Source: Talpa occidentalis
Lineage: Eukaryota; Chordata; Mammalia; Eulipotyphla; Talpidae
Length of the DNA: 64,000 bases
Assembly (NCBI RefSeq): GCF_014898055.3
Contig: NW_023605083.1
Span: 65,155,715 to 65,219,714, forward strand
Reading direction: 5' to 3'
Positions 1-11,637 of this stretch are shown here, one piece after another; positions within the stretch are counted from its first letter, which is position 1, and each line of letters starts with the position of its first letter. The notes under the pieces are model-generated. The model ran no database searches and was not told the origin of the DNA. It saw only the letters and a program-made list of their open reading frames with translations. The position numbers were made by a program, and so were the translations under genes.

Positions 1-341
1 GGCCCTGACACAGTTGAAATGTAATAAATGTAAGCTGGTGACCCAGTGAATCTAGTCAGTTGCCCAGGCCTGGCTTGTGGCCCTCACAACAACCACCCAG
101 TGAGGCTGGTGTGACATCTCTGCTTTACAGCTCGGTAAACTGAGGCCTTGAGAGCCCAGACAACGTGTCCATGGTCACAGCTGGAAAGTGCTGACCAAGA
201 GTCAAAGACACAAAGGCCCAGCTCTTTACACCCATGCTTGCCTGCTTGCTGCACACACCTTTGCGGCCTGCGAGTAGCCTTGGCCAGTGGGTCACACAGG
301 TGTGGAAATGAGGACCAGAGATGGGGACGACAACAAAACAG

Positions 342-371
342 CAAAATAATAATGATGATGATGATAATGAT
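342..371 (+). repeat. ATG/ATA-type microsatellite
   Basis: AATAATAATGATGATGATGA-type triplets followed by an A12 run near 377-388. Short and imperfect. Confidence 0.85.
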
Positions 372-1164
372 AAATGAAAAAAAAAAAATGAACAAACGAA
401 ACCCCAGAAACAGTGGCCCCCACTGCCAGTGTGTGAATGCTCTGCCAGAAAGAGCCTGGTGAGGCTGTGTCTGCCCACCCCCGCCAGGCCAGTTCTCCTC
501 ATGTGAGCCCAGCAAGCTCTGCCACATTGCCTCCAGGCCCCTGGGTCCCGATGCTCTAACACCGCACTGGTGACTTCTCATCCACTCTTTCACTGCCCTT
601 TCTCCCCTCCCTTCCTTCCTCCCTCCCCATCGTTCTTGAGTCCCTAATTGCTCAGCGCATTAACCAGACAGGAAGCCAAGTCTGTTTTGCTTCATCTTCC
701 GGCCCAGCCCAGGGCATGGCCCAGGCCCAGGACCGGCATCACTTGTTGATGTCATGAGCCCTGACTGTCACTCCTTCACATGATGTCCTGAGGTTCAGGG
801 ACAGAGCGGGGCCAGGCTCCTCAGCCATCCTGAAGGGAGACTGGGGCTAACAGCATCAGGATTCTCGGGGGGCTATGGCTGTTTCATCCTCTGCCCCTCC
901 TTGAGCTGTGACATCTCCCTTCCCAGGGACAGAAATGAAAATCATCCTACGGTCACCCAGCCCTCCTGCATGAGTTGCTGAATTGACACCTACAGTTAAA
1001 ATCCACATGGCGTGTGGGTGAAGGGATACAGCAGAGGATTTTAAAGAAGCTCAAGAACTTGGGTTCTCTGACTCCACCTGCCCACAAGGCAGAAGTGCCG
1101 TGCTGCTGGGAGGCTGCTGGGCGCAGTAATTTAGGGTAGGTGGGCTTTGAGGATAGTCAGAATC

Positions 1165-1330
1165 TCTTTTGAAAGCTGTGTGGCTTTGGGCAAGTCACCT
1201 AACCGCTCTGAACCTTACACTCCTTAGGTGTAAAAGGCGGGGATACTGACTGTACAGAATTCTTGGGGTGATAAACGAGGCTATGTGCCTGAAGTCCTCA
1301 GCCCCGCACCCAACCAGCACAGAGCTCATG
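1165..1330 (+). repeat. MIR
   Basis: Core block GTGTGGCTTTGGGCAAGTCACC followed by the AACCGCTCTGAACCTTA-type continuation. Confidence 0.75.
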
Positions 1331-1652
1331 AATACATGACTTTGGCCCTAGCTGTAAAAAATGCCCATATGGCCTGCTCCCTGCAGGGCTGAGTTTCATT
1401 TTCTTGGCTCCGGGGCACTCCTAACATCAGTCACAGCTTTAGCTTTTGGTCCCCTACACAAAAAGAGAGAGTTAGCCCTCCCAAGTGGCGAGAACACTGC
1501 CATCTCCCTTGAGGCTCCCCTATGGCCCCCAAGCCCACTCCCTAAACCTAGCTAGAAAATGTGTCCCCACCCTGAATAGGTAAGGAAGGGAAAAAACAAC
1601 TTTCTCAGTAAACTGAAACATAACTTAGGAGGAGGGTGTGGCCGTATTGAAA

Positions 1653-1678
1653 TACACACACATACACACACACACACT
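1653..1678 (+). repeat. Short CA microsatellite
   Basis: An ACACACACAT interruption followed by further CA units. Confidence 0.85.
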
Positions 1679-1734
1679 CAAATTCATGTCTCATGAAGAG
1701 TCAAACCAAATGTGCTGGGACCAGGAGTGCTAAC

Positions 1735-1900
1735 CACAAAACTCTACTGAGCACCTATTCTGTGTCACAAACCCTGGAAAGGCCTTTCATGCATTTGAAT
1801 CTCATGATTTCATCCTCACGCCAAGCCAAGGAAGGAAGGTGGGTTTGAACCAAACTGGCAGAATCTAGACAGAAGCTCTGATCACTTCGCAAGTGAACCA
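1735..1900 (-). repeat. MIR, reverse
   Basis: Antisense start CTACTGAGCACCTATTCTGTG and later TGAATCTCATGATTTCATCC. Confidence 0.6.
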
Positions 1901-2248
1901 ACAGTAGGTGTAAGGTTGACAACCTCAGTGCCCAATGACAGTGACCACTGAAATGAAGGATATTTCCACTCAAATATTATGTAGCTATAATCAGTCATCC
2001 TGTAGAACATGAAGTGGTGAAATGATGACAGGTTGAATGGACAAGCCAGTTAAAAAATAATATACATCTAGCTTGAGCCATTAAAGACAAAAACCAGTAA
2101 AATATGATGGAAGGGAAGGAGGGAGGAAGAGCAGCAAGAAGGGACCGGTGCTCCAAATGTGTACAGTAATTATCACCAGGTAGTAGAGGCATTTCCCTTA
2201 TGTATATTTTCTAAAAATAACCATTGTTTTAAAAATAAGAGTAAAACA

Positions 2249-2533
2249 GGGCCTCCCTGGTGGCGCAAGAGTTAAGATGCAACCGATGAAGCAATCCGCA
2301 GTCACTGCAGCATGAGTTCGATTACCGGGCCAGCCAGGAAGCAACCCACACGGTACAGCAGACCTCTCCTGACTCGCCCGCTGCTCCCCTCAGCAGTGTA
2401 CTTCAGTCAGTCTGCCTGTTCTATTCCCCACTCTGTCTCTGGTGAATCCTCTCACTCCCACACCTCTGGTCTGTACCCCAGCTCTTGTATACATAAATAA
2501 GTAAATCTTAAAAAAAATCATGAATCTCTTAAA
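2249..2533 (+). mobile_element. tRNA-derived SINE, full length, perfect target duplication
   Basis: The head GGGCCTCCCTGGTGGCGCA holds an A-box-like motif; a B-box-like GAGTTCGATTACC follows near 2314. The tail is ATAAATAAGTAAATCTTA plus poly-A. An 18-bp target duplication (2231-2248 and 2534-2551) is identical at both ends, so the insertion is fairly young. Confidence 0.9.
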
Positions 2534-2594
2534 AAAAATAAGAGTAAAACAAACTTATTATCTTAAAAAAATAAAAAAAAAAAGTAGTGCTCCC

Positions 2595-3109
2595 TGTGTA
2601 GTGCTCCCTCTTGTGGAGTCCTGGACACGGCCTGCCTTGCTCTCCCTGTTAGGGGGAAAAGGATGTCCTAAAGCTAATTCCATACAGGCTTTGCATGGAA
2701 AGCTAGACCAAAGCCATCAGGACATTGGGAAAGACAAATCCCATCACCACCAAAGGGAAGGTTGCTGGGACCTGAGGGTGGAGTTAAGCAGCCAGGTTTG
2801 GTATAAAACCAGACACATGGGCTTGGTGGGGGGGGGGGGGGTGTTCCCTTTTTGGCTCTCTGCCAGCTCGCAGCGCTCGGCCAGCTCTCAGAGTGCTAGG
2901 TCGGCAAATCAGGTAGGACACATTAAAGACTTTATTTGCCTCTTTTCTCCCTGAGTTGTACATTTCCTCATTTCCCTTTCCCTTGTAAATAAACCTTTTA
3001 TTAACCTTTTGTGTGTGCCTATAGTGGAGTATTAATAAGTCCCTTTTAAGCGCACGGGTGAGGACCCACAGCCAGGGAACCCATTTTATATCGGGGCTGC
3101 TCCGTAACA
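2595..3109 (+). mobile_element. Probable solo LTR of an endogenous retrovirus
   Basis: The 515-bp element starts TGTGTAG and ends CGTAACA. It is flanked by the 4-bp direct repeat TCCC (2591-2594 and 3110-3113), as expected for a gammaretrovirus-like integration. In the right order it has TATAAAA (2802-2808), a run of 14 G (2828-2841), AATAAA (2988-2993) and about 115 bp of R/U5-like sequence. No internal viral genes flank it, so it would be a solo LTR. The ends share only TGT/ACA as an inverted repeat, and the family is not recognised. Confidence 0.5.
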
Positions 3110-4049
3110 TCCCCACCTATACAGCTGGGCCCAGAGGCTGAGCTATTTGAGGCTCTTTGTAGCTCAGATGCCCTGACCCACCCCACAGCTATCTTCTTCA
3201 CTTTATACCTAGACCCTGGTACTAGGTGTTCTTTCCTGCACCTGCAGTCACTGTGCAATAGGCAGGAATATGTGAAATCTCATAATCAGGCATTTAACAG
3301 ATAAGGAAAGGCCCAGTGGGGTTGCACAACTTGCCTCAAGTCACACCGCACATGAGGGACAGAGTTAGTTCTACCTCCACAAGTAAAGCATTATTCACCA
3401 AATGATTCACTGATTTAGGGTGACTGGGTACAGCCTCCTGGACCCAGAGCCCCCCTCCCAGTCCTTGCTCCTTGGCGGTGGTCTCAAGACTCAGAGATGA
3501 CTGACAGTTGGGTATCCTGCTCTGGCTTTGACCCTCCCCTAGAACAGGTTCAGCAGAGAACTACTGGTAAGGATCTAGAGGCCTGAGGGGGCCACTTGGG
3601 GAACAGGGGGTCTCTCCTGGCAATTGAGCTGCAGTTTGGCTGGCATTTGGCAAGGAAGTATAAAGCCAAGACAGGACTGTGGGTCAGGATGGAGAAGAAA
3701 TCAGGGAATTAAAAACATAGGGGATAGGGGCAGAAAGTCCTGGATCTAGATCTGGTAAGTGACTTTCAACGATTCCAGACTTTAATGCCCAGCCTCAGAC
3801 TGAGGATAACGCTTTCCTCAGGAATGTGCATGTGAAGTGGCGGGAATAATATTGGCTCACCTCTGCACCTAGGAGGTGCTCAGAAAATGAGGGTGGGGGT
3901 TGCTGGTGGCGGGTTCTGTAAGCCTCCTTCTGGCTCCATGATCAGCTAGCACCTCTTCCTAGTTGCCCTGCCCACACGCACACCTCCCCTCCAGATAAAT
4001 CTTAGAGCATCATTCTGGCCCAGCCTTTCCCTACTTAAAAGTCATTGAG

Positions 4050-4323
4050 GGGGCCTCCCCTGGTGGTGCAGGTGGTTGAGTGCCGAGCTGTGAAGCTGTC
4101 CTCAGCCTCTGTAGCGCCGGTTCGATCCCAGCCAGGCAGCGAGGGCCCCACATGACGCTGCAGACCTTTCCTGCCTTGCCCGCTGCTCCCCTCAGCAGGT
4201 ATTTTGTCAGTCTGCCTGTTCTGTTCCCTGCTCTGTCTCTGGTGAATCCTCTCACCCCTCCTGCGCATCTGGCTTACCCTGGTTCTTGTGTAAATAAATA
4301 AATAAATCTTTAAAAAAAAAAAA
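4050..4323 (+). mobile_element. tRNA-derived SINE, full length
   Basis: This is the same family as the copy at 2249. The head is CCTCCCCTGGTGGTGCAG, the B box GGTTCGATCCC is intact, and the tail is AAATAAATAAATCTTT. The target duplication TCATTGAG occurs at 4042-4049 and 4324-4331. Confidence 0.9.
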
Positions 4324-4601
4324 TCATTGAGAGCTGTCATTTCATTTTTGCCTGGAATTAAAGCTCCAGAATTGTTCCCAAATCAGGGGGCTGCGCATTC
4401 CGCCCCTCACACCACAGGCTGGTAAACTCATCTGAGTTTCCTTTCCTTTCCCACAATTCAGGGGAGAGGCACTGGGGTGCAGGACTTCTGGGCTGGCTCC
4501 TCTGGGATGCCTTTTATCGTCAGGGGTGATGGACAGAACAAGGCCAGCCTGCCATCCCTGAGAACCCTCATGCACAGCTCTCTTAACAAATGAAAGAAAG
4601 T

Positions 4602-4821
4602 GGGCCTCCCTGGTGGCTCAAGGAGTTAAGCCTCAGCATTATGAAGCTATCCACAGCCACTGCAGCACAACCTCAGCCAGGGAGCTGACCCCCTCAGCAG
4701 TGTATTTCAGTCAATCCACCTGTTCTGTTCCCACTCTGTCTCTGGCGAACCCTCTCACGCCTTGCACCTACACCTCTGGCCTGTACCCCAGTCTTGTATG
4801 CATAAATAAATCTTTAAAAGA
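4602..4821 (+). mobile_element. tRNA-derived SINE with internal deletion
   Basis: This is the same family, but about 50 bp shorter because the segment around the B box and the following block is deleted. A 14-bp duplication (AAATGAAAGAAAGT) flanks it at 4588-4601 and 4822-4835. Confidence 0.88.
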
Positions 4822-6439
4822 AAATGAAAGAAAGTAAAGACCTGACTGGGAGCACTGACTGATCCCCAGTGGTGCAAATATCCTGCTCCTGGCCCACTTC
4901 AAGCCACCAACACGCTAGGACACAGCCCAGCAGGGCCAGAGGTGCACACCGTGAACTCTCACCAGGTAACACACTGCAAATCCCAAAGTAAAGACTGCTA
5001 ACGTTAGAGATCTGTGTGATCCCTGGGGAGTGATTGAATTTTCCAAGCTTGAGGCTTCAAATTGTAAATAAGGACAACAATTACCCAACCTAGGCAAAGA
5101 GGTGTTGACCAACAACAATGCAATGAGCACCTACTGGGCTTGAGGATGCGGGGGTGAATGGTGATGATACAGACAAGAGCTCCTGCCTTTACTCATTGCA
5201 GTAAAAGCCCTGGCACAGTAGCCGCCATGTGGGCGCTCGATAACCATAGGCTGTCATTACCAATGGTATTGTGGTTATTCCTTCCTTTCTCCGAGCCTTA
5301 GTTTTCTTGTCTCCAAACTTAGAATGCGATCTGAGCAAAACTTTCTATGACTATAAGGCAGTGGCATTGAAGTGGGCATTGCTACGCCCATTTTACAGAG
5401 GGGAAAATTGAGGCATGCTGAACTGAAACTGGATTGGGTGCTTAAACCCAGCTCTTCTACTCGGGTTTCCAGATTAGTTCCCTCTGAGGAAACATAAAAA
5501 GGTCCTGGCTTTTTGGCTGGTGACAAAGCTGGATGCTATAAAAATACTTTCTTTTCCTCCTCATAGGGGTAAACTGAAATGTCCTTTGCATGCACCAGTT
5601 TCCTAAATACCCTCTCTGCATGACAGCCTCGGTGCCAGCACCATTCCCAGGCTCTCTGGAAACCACAACCTTGGTGCCTCTGTCGAGTGTGCAAGGAGGT
5701 GGGAGCTGATGAAATCCCCACGCAAGAAACAGCCCAAGTCACATGTTTTAAATGCAAACTGCTAGATTTTGAGAAGCAAAATCCTTCCTGTAGCACAACT
5801 GAGACATTCCCTGAAAATGAGCCCAAATAGTCCCCCAAACACCATATGGTTCATCCCCCTATTGATAAAAGACTTCAGCCCCCCTCAATTGGAGAGTTGG
5901 AGCAGAAACTGTTTTCTGATGAAACAAACCCAACAGCCAAAAAAGAAAACCCAACTCCAGGGGAGGTGCCTGGAAAATTCTTTTGGGAAGTCCCTGCATG
6001 TGTCTAACCTCAGTCTTTCATGCTTCAGTTTCAGCCTTTTCTTCTCATTCTGTTCCAGAGGACGGGAACAATGTCTCCTTTCACTGTACCCTGTCTCAAC
6101 TTCTCTTCACAAGCCCAAAGCAGGGCAGCTTTGTTATCAGCAACTAATCTTTCCAACTTTCTCACCCAGAAGCAGGATTTCAACGTAGCTATGACCATTC
6201 TACCAGTCATTTCTTTCAACAAACGCCGAAGAAAGGAGCAGGGAAGAGTTTCCTCCAAAGTCGGCATCATAAGTAGGCTCGGCCCTGCCAGTGTCAGCCC
6301 CATCACAATGTGGTGAGGCCAGTTCTGCGCTTCCCTGCTGTGCACCCTTGGGCAACCCGCGCCCCCTCTCTGGTCCTCAGTCTTCCCATCTGTATACAAA
6401 GACGGAACTGGTCTTATTACAGCAAAGTCCGTTCCTTTC

Positions 6440-7350
6440 CTGCCACCGCTGCAGCTGTCCTTCCCCACGCTGGCCCTAGCTTCCCACCCCTCCCCCTACC
6501 AAAAAGAGGAAAAGAAACTTGCGTTTTGCGTCTGGGGAGGGCGCACGGCTCCGAGAGGCTCCAAGTCGTCAGGCTGCGCGGATTGTTGCCGGGTGAGCGA
6601 ATCTCACACAAATCCCAGGACGGCGAAGTCCCACCTCCCGGGTAACCACAGCTACTCCGGCCACGCCTCCAGTCAAACACAGCCCGAGGCCCCGCCAAGG
6701 ACCACCCCCGGCTTCCCTGGGGACTCCTCTCCACCCAGCGACCAGCTCCAGCCCCGAGACCGGGAGAAAAAAGCCAACGCCCCCATTGTGTGGAGGTGGA
6801 GACTGAGGCTGGAGGGCGAGCAGGGCGGAGCCCCTCGCCGCCGGGGTTTGAGCTGCCCTGCTGGCGGGTCCACTGTTCCTTCCCGTGCCCCGCGGGCCGA
6901 TCTGTCCACTTCCAGAGCGCGTGGGGCTCCCACGTGTGAGCGAACGAAAGCAACGCCCACCTGGTGGACCGGAACGCATCGGCGTTGTCCACTCGCCTCC
7001 CCATTCCCCCGGCGGAGAAACTGAGACCCAGCGCGGGGCTGGGATCAGCCCAGGACCCACCGCGAGCCCCTCCCCACGCCTCACCTGCCGGCGCCGCGCG
7101 CGGTGGTTTCCTGGAGTTGAGCGGCAAACAAAGGCCTCCAATCGGCGCTTGGGGCGGGGCGGCGACGCTTTGCCTTAGTCCCCAAGACTGGCCTGTGGCG
7201 GGCGGGGCGCCTCGGGAAGTTCCACCAATAGCAGAGAAGAGGTCTCCTGCGGCCCGCCCCCCAAGGATTTAGACCCGACTCCCCGACTGCGACTCTCAAA
7301 GCTGAGGCTGCAGCTCTCTGCTCTAGTGCATGCGGTGCAGACTGTTGACT
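6440..7350. promoter_or_regulatory. CpG island promoter
   Basis: This is the only CpG-dense stretch in the window, with many CG dinucleotides, especially at 6540-7280. It carries GC boxes (GGGGCGGGGCGG at 7151-7162, GGCGGGGCG near 7201, CCCGCCCC near 7254) and CCAAT boxes (7138-7142 and 7225-7229). There is no obvious TATA box, so it is a housekeeping-type promoter. In mammals AKNA lies immediately 3' of WHRN on the same strand, so this is most likely its promoter. The opposite direction cannot be excluded: a plus-strand donor-like GTGAGC sits at 6592. Confidence 0.75.
7085..7160 (-). other. Candidate non-coding first exon (probably AKNA)
   Basis: A strong minus-strand splice donor, GGCAG|GTGAGG, puts an exon end at 7085 inside the CpG island, directly downstream (minus strand) of the GC and CCAAT boxes. 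The 5' end at about 7160 is a guess from the usual distance to CCAAT boxes. No convincing start codon is linked to it, which fits a 5'UTR exon. The assignment to AKNA rests on gene order known in other mammals, not on protein sequence. Confidence 0.45.
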
Positions 7351-7499
7351 GAGGCCCGGAGTTAGGACACTTGTTAAGTGTCTTAAGACTCTGTGTTAAG
7401 TGTTAAGACACCGTGGCACAGAGCCACAGGAAGCAAGAAATCACCAACTTTCATAGCTGAACCGGACCGCTTCATCACTGTAGCAATAAACGCGAGCGC

Positions 7500-7640
7500 T
7501 GAAGCATTAGGCACTGTCGTAAACTCTTAGATTCCATCCTTTCCTATGAAATACGTATTATCATCACTCCCCAAGTTGATTCTAGTCCAACCCACCGTTT
7601 GACAAACAGGGACACCCAGGGTCAGAGAGAAACAAGAACT
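7500..7640 (-). repeat. MIR, reverse
   Basis: Antisense pattern AGGCACTGTCGTAAACTCTTA through GGGTCAGAGAGAAACAAGAACT. Confidence 0.55.
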
Positions 7641-7832
7641 GGTCCAAGTTCCTGCAGTGAATACACAACAAAAATAACCCTTTGTCCACTGACAGTGCAG
7701 CGGGCAGGATAGCGAAGGACAGCGGTATAAGGTGTCACACTGGCCAAGGATCTCACCCCAGTTCTGCCATTGGACTTCAGGCAAGGGGGACTCACTACTC
7801 CTGGCTCACAGGGTTGTTGAAAGTGGTGAATA

Positions 7833-8095
7833 GGGGCCTCCCTGGTGGCGCAGGGGGTTGAGATGCAACCTATGAAGCTATCCGCAGCCACTGCAGCACG
7901 AGTCAATCTGCCACCAGGGAGCTGCCCACTGGTGCAGCAGACCTCTCCTGTCTCACCCCCTGCTCCCCTCAGCAGTGAATTTTGGTCAGTCTGCCTGTTC
8001 TGTTCCCTACTCTCTCTGGTGAATCCTCTCACCCTCCACACCTCTGACCTGTACCCCGGTGCTCGAATGCATAAATAAATGAATCTTAGAAAAAA
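7833..8095 (+). mobile_element. tRNA-derived SINE
   Basis: The family head GGGGCCTCCCTGGTGGCGCA and an AAATAAATGAATCTTA tail are present. The flanks GAAAGTGGTGAATA and GAAAGTAGTGAGTA are an imperfect target duplication, suggesting an older copy than those with perfect flanks. Confidence 0.88.
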
Positions 8096-8394
8096 GAAAG
8101 TAGTGAGTAAGCATTGCACTAAGTCCATAAGAAATAAATCATGCCACTAATTCAAAGAGCCCCTCCACAATCCAATTCACAGGGGTTTCATCAGCCTGAG
8201 AGAGGAAGTGACTTGCGACCAGACCCTTACCCAGCATGTTACAGCCCAGTTCTTTCTCTTCTTGGAAAAAACCTCTTCCCGGTTCCCCAGGTTGCAGGTT
8301 ACTCCACACACACACACAACAGTAGTCATAGTAACAGCTTCTATGCAGTAAAGGCCTCCTCTGTGCCAGAGGCACAGCCGGCAATTTAAATTAA

Positions 8395-8505
8395 TACTAT
8401 GTTACCCATTTAAAGATGGGGAAACTGAAGCTCAGAGAGGTTAAGTGACTTATCAAGGTCACACAGCTAAGGCAGAGTAAAGTGGAATTTGATCCTGGGT
8501 GTCGA
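8395..8505 (-). repeat. MIR, reverse
   Basis: GGGGAAACTGAAGCTCAGAG and GTTAAGTGACTTATCAAGG, then TCACACAGCTAAGGCAGAG. Very clear. Confidence 0.85.
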
Positions 8506-10557
8506 ACTTTGATCTGTGCCCCCTTCTCTATCCTTGTACTCCCCACATTGGGTTACTCTACCCCTTAACCCTCTTCCTACTAAGCAGAAGGGGTTCTGTA
8601 TTACTTGAAGGCCAACTTGGCACTTGCTTGATTAGTCTAGAAAACCTCACCCTCTTCCTGCCTTCCTCTTCTTTTAGCAGCAGACCCTGAGAATCTCGCT
8701 GTGCCACCCCACCCCAGTTCTGATGTTGCCCAGATGTTGGTGCCACAGATCATGTGGCCATGATCAACCTCTGTCACCTCCCTCCCTTAATATTCAAAGC
8801 TGTCTTAGCCAAGCTATTGGGTCCCTTCCAGAAACACCAGGACACATGCTTGTCCGGGGTTGTATGTTGCGGACCTCAGACAACTGTGGGTCCAAATTTG
8901 ACCACCACTTACTAGCTATGCAACTTTGGGCAAGCAATTTTCCCTTATCTGTGCCCACTTGAAAAGGAATTTTTTTTTTTTAGGTTTAAAATTCCACTGG
9001 GAGGGGGACCCTCACCCACAATGGGCCAGAATCAGGACCAGGAATTCCAGAAGCAAAACTTCTGGAAATTAATTTTCCTACCTTTTGAGAATACAAACTT
9101 GGAGCTCTGGGCAGCACTGCTAGAGCCTTCTGTTCCTTAAGGTTGGACCAAGCAGGGAGATGGCTGGGTCAAGGCAGGTCAATGACCACCTGCCCAAGTT
9201 CATAGTCAGTGAGTGACTGGCCTGAAACTCACACAGCAAGCCGGGGTAGAGGAAAACCTCTCTATTCAGAATAGATGCACAAGGATCTGGGCCTGGACAA
9301 GGTGTGTCCATAGGGCCACAGGCCTCTTTCGTCCGCACCATCTGCCATCACCCTTGGGCTGCCTCTGAACCTGGGGCCAGAGCTCACACACAGCATCCCA
9401 AATTCTTGAGAGGCAAGTAGCACGATCCCCACTGCATCCATTTCTGGTGACTGCTGTAAGGAATTTCCACCAACTCACAGCTGACAACACAAATTTATTC
9501 TCCGACAAAGGCAGGTGAGAAGTGCGCAGTCAGTCTTGCCGTGCCTAAGTCAGCAGGGCCGATTTCTCCATTTCCTTGCCGTCTTCAACTTCTAGAGGCC
9601 TGGATCTCCTGGCTCGTGGTCCCTGCACTTTCAAAGCCTGGCCCTCCAGCCTCTGCCCCATCCCTACAGCTCTTTTCCTCTTCTGTGTCACCTCTCCTTC
9701 CACCTTCCTCTCACCAGGCCCTTTAGGATTACACTGGGCTCTCCACTGGGTTAAACCAGTGTAACCTCCCCACCTAAATGCCTCAGTCATGGCGCAAAGT
9801 CCCTTTGCCATAGAAAGAAAGTCACATTCACAGGGTCAGGAATTGGAACCTGGATATTTTGGGGGGGCGGGGGGGAGAGGTCATTGTTCAATTGGCCGCA
9901 CCCATTTTATGAACTGAGACCTTGAGGCTCAGAAAAGCAAAATCACTTGCCCATGAACATGTGGGATTCTGATGCCAGGAGATGTGGGCCTGGCAAAGCC
10001 CTCCTGCAATTAGCTAGGTTATTCCCTGCGGGCAAATTAGGACTGGGAAGGATGCAGAGTCCCCTGGGAGGGGTGGGACACTCAGGGATGTGGCTGCTTC
10101 AGAGGTGAAATGGAATCTGGGTTCTGGCCTGTCTTCCCAGGGCTGAAGCGGGATCCTGATGAGAACAGTTAAGAGCTGGAGCTGGTGCAGGTCTGTGGAA
10201 TCAACTGTCCCCTAACCCACCATGGCAGACCCTGGGACACAGAGCCAGGCAAGGCATTACTCCTCAACCTTGCCTTGCCCCAGAGGAACCGGGGGAAGTA
10301 GGAAATTGGCACTGGGTTTGGCACGGAGGCTACGGAGTGGTCTTTTTTGCCACCTTTCTCCTCATCCCCTCCCCATGCTTTTGCTTCAAACACTGACTGC
10401 CCTTGCCTCTGAAATAGACTGACCTGTACAGGAGGAGCGGACAGAGATCGGGAAATTATGGCCTCCCCACCAGGCCTTGTTCTGAGAGTGGCAGCAATGA
10501 AAGACCTGTCCTCTTGCTCTGAGTGTGGACAACACCAGGCCTAACTCACATGCCAGG

Positions 10558-10560
<3 letters not shown>

Positions 10561-10602
<42 letters not shown>
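10561..10602 (+). repeat. (CA)21 microsatellite
   Basis: Twenty-one uninterrupted CA units about 370 bp beyond the WHRN cleavage region. Likely polymorphic. Confidence 0.97.
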
Positions 10603-10605
<3 letters not shown>

Positions 10606-10967
10606 TCAGTCTCCCTGTGAGCACTTCCCTAAGGAGTCACTGGCATACCAATCCTCACTTCAGAGTCAGCTTCTAAGACAGGCCTATTCTCTGTATCTTA
10701 AAATACACAGCACACTGTGCACCCCATCCCACCCCATATCCCCCAACTGTGTGTTCCTATCTGAAAGCATTAACTGTGAAGAACCACTGATAAAGACACT
10801 CCAGGATGTGGTGTGGCCCAAGTGAGGTCCCAAACCCTCCAGGCAGCCTTGTGTCCCAGCCTGTACTTGGAGGACAGCAGTAGAGGACACTGGTGTCCAG
10901 TGCTCTGTCCTACCCACCCCACGCGGAACCCCTGCCACACATGGAGGTCACACGCACGCTGGCCCCT

Positions 10968-11637
10968 AACCTTGTTCAGATTTCTTTATTGAAAAATTAA
11001 AGTCATAAGCTCTGTATATAAATACACTGACGCTGCTGGTCACCTGCAAGGCCTCTGGGAAAGGTTGGGGTGTGTGGGAAGCTGGGTCCTTGGGAAATAA
11101 ATATTGTGAGGGGTAAGGAATCAGGAGGAAAGGGAATATGGGGGGATAGTGCTTGATGCTTATTTGTGGCACTAAAGGTCCTGCAAGATGCCCCCCTGAT
11201 GGGGGCCAGGCCCACGAATTCTTCTGTGACCTCACTCCAGAAAAAGGCTCAGGTATCTGGGATTGGGCAGGTCCTAACAGATGGGTGGGGGGGGGGCACC
11301 AATGCCCCCTACATCCAACCTGGGATAACAGGCCCTGGCAGGCCTCAGTAAACATGTCAAGACACAGGTACCCTGTCCTTCATCTTCACACAACCTACAG
11401 TAGTATTGAGCGCCTACTGAGTACAGGGCAGCATACAAGATCCAGGCCTGACCCCTGTTTGCTTCTCCCGACTCTCTTCTACAGGTCTGGTCCGTGGGTC
11501 GGGAGGGAGTGGGGGTACATCTTCCTGCTACCCTGGCCATGCAGCCCCAGGCCCTCAAGGAGCTTAACGGTGCTAGGAGGGAGGAGGGACTGTGACCAAG
11601 GGCCGGGCAGCAGTGGGAGGCCCTCGGGCCTCGGCCC
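10968..11637 (-). other. WHRN: WHRN 3' untranslated region
   Basis: About 670 nt run from the stop codon to the predicted cleavage region. There is no other coding feature. The plus strand has a run of ten G at 11287-11296, which is a C-run in the mRNA. The lower limit is estimated from the poly(A) signal and could vary by about 15 nt. Confidence 0.75.
10985..10990 (-). terminator. WHRN: WHRN poly(A) signal AATAAA
   Basis: This is a canonical AATAAA on the minus strand, the only one found between the stop codon and the next 700 nt. About 25-40 nt downstream on the minus strand is a GT-rich stretch (GTGCGTGTG, near 10945-10960) suited to act as the downstream element. The cleavage site should fall near 10960-10975. 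Confidence 0.8.

Larger units (their letters stand above)
1..7084. other. Non-coding region, probably first intron of the neighbouring gene
   Basis: No exon with protein similarity could be recognised on either strand. The stretch holds an ATG/ATA microsatellite (342-371), MIR fragments (1165-1330, 1735-1900), a short CA repeat, three SINEs and a probable solo LTR. If the CpG-island exon belongs to AKNA, this is AKNA intron 1. Confidence 0.45.
7351..10967. other. Intergenic region between the CpG island and the WHRN 3' end
   Basis: This is 3.6 kb without a coding signal. It contains MIR copies (about 7500-7640, 8395-8505, 9895-9985), one SINE (7833-8095), a G-rich run near 9859-9879 and a (CA)21 microsatellite. 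Nothing else is recognised. Confidence 0.6.

Noticed and set aside
6417..7141. Long open frames on both strands across the CpG island (up to 236 aa)
   Set aside because: GC-rich islands lack stops by chance; the frames overlap one another on both strands, have no recognisable domain, and run across the probable promoter.
10386..10601. Open frame of alternating Cys-Val
   Set aside because: Translation of the (CA)21 microsatellite.
11101..11105. AATAAA-like motif on the plus strand near 11096 as a poly(A) signal for a plus-strand gene
   Set aside because: No plus-strand gene ends here; on the WHRN strand it reads TTTATT and is irrelevant.
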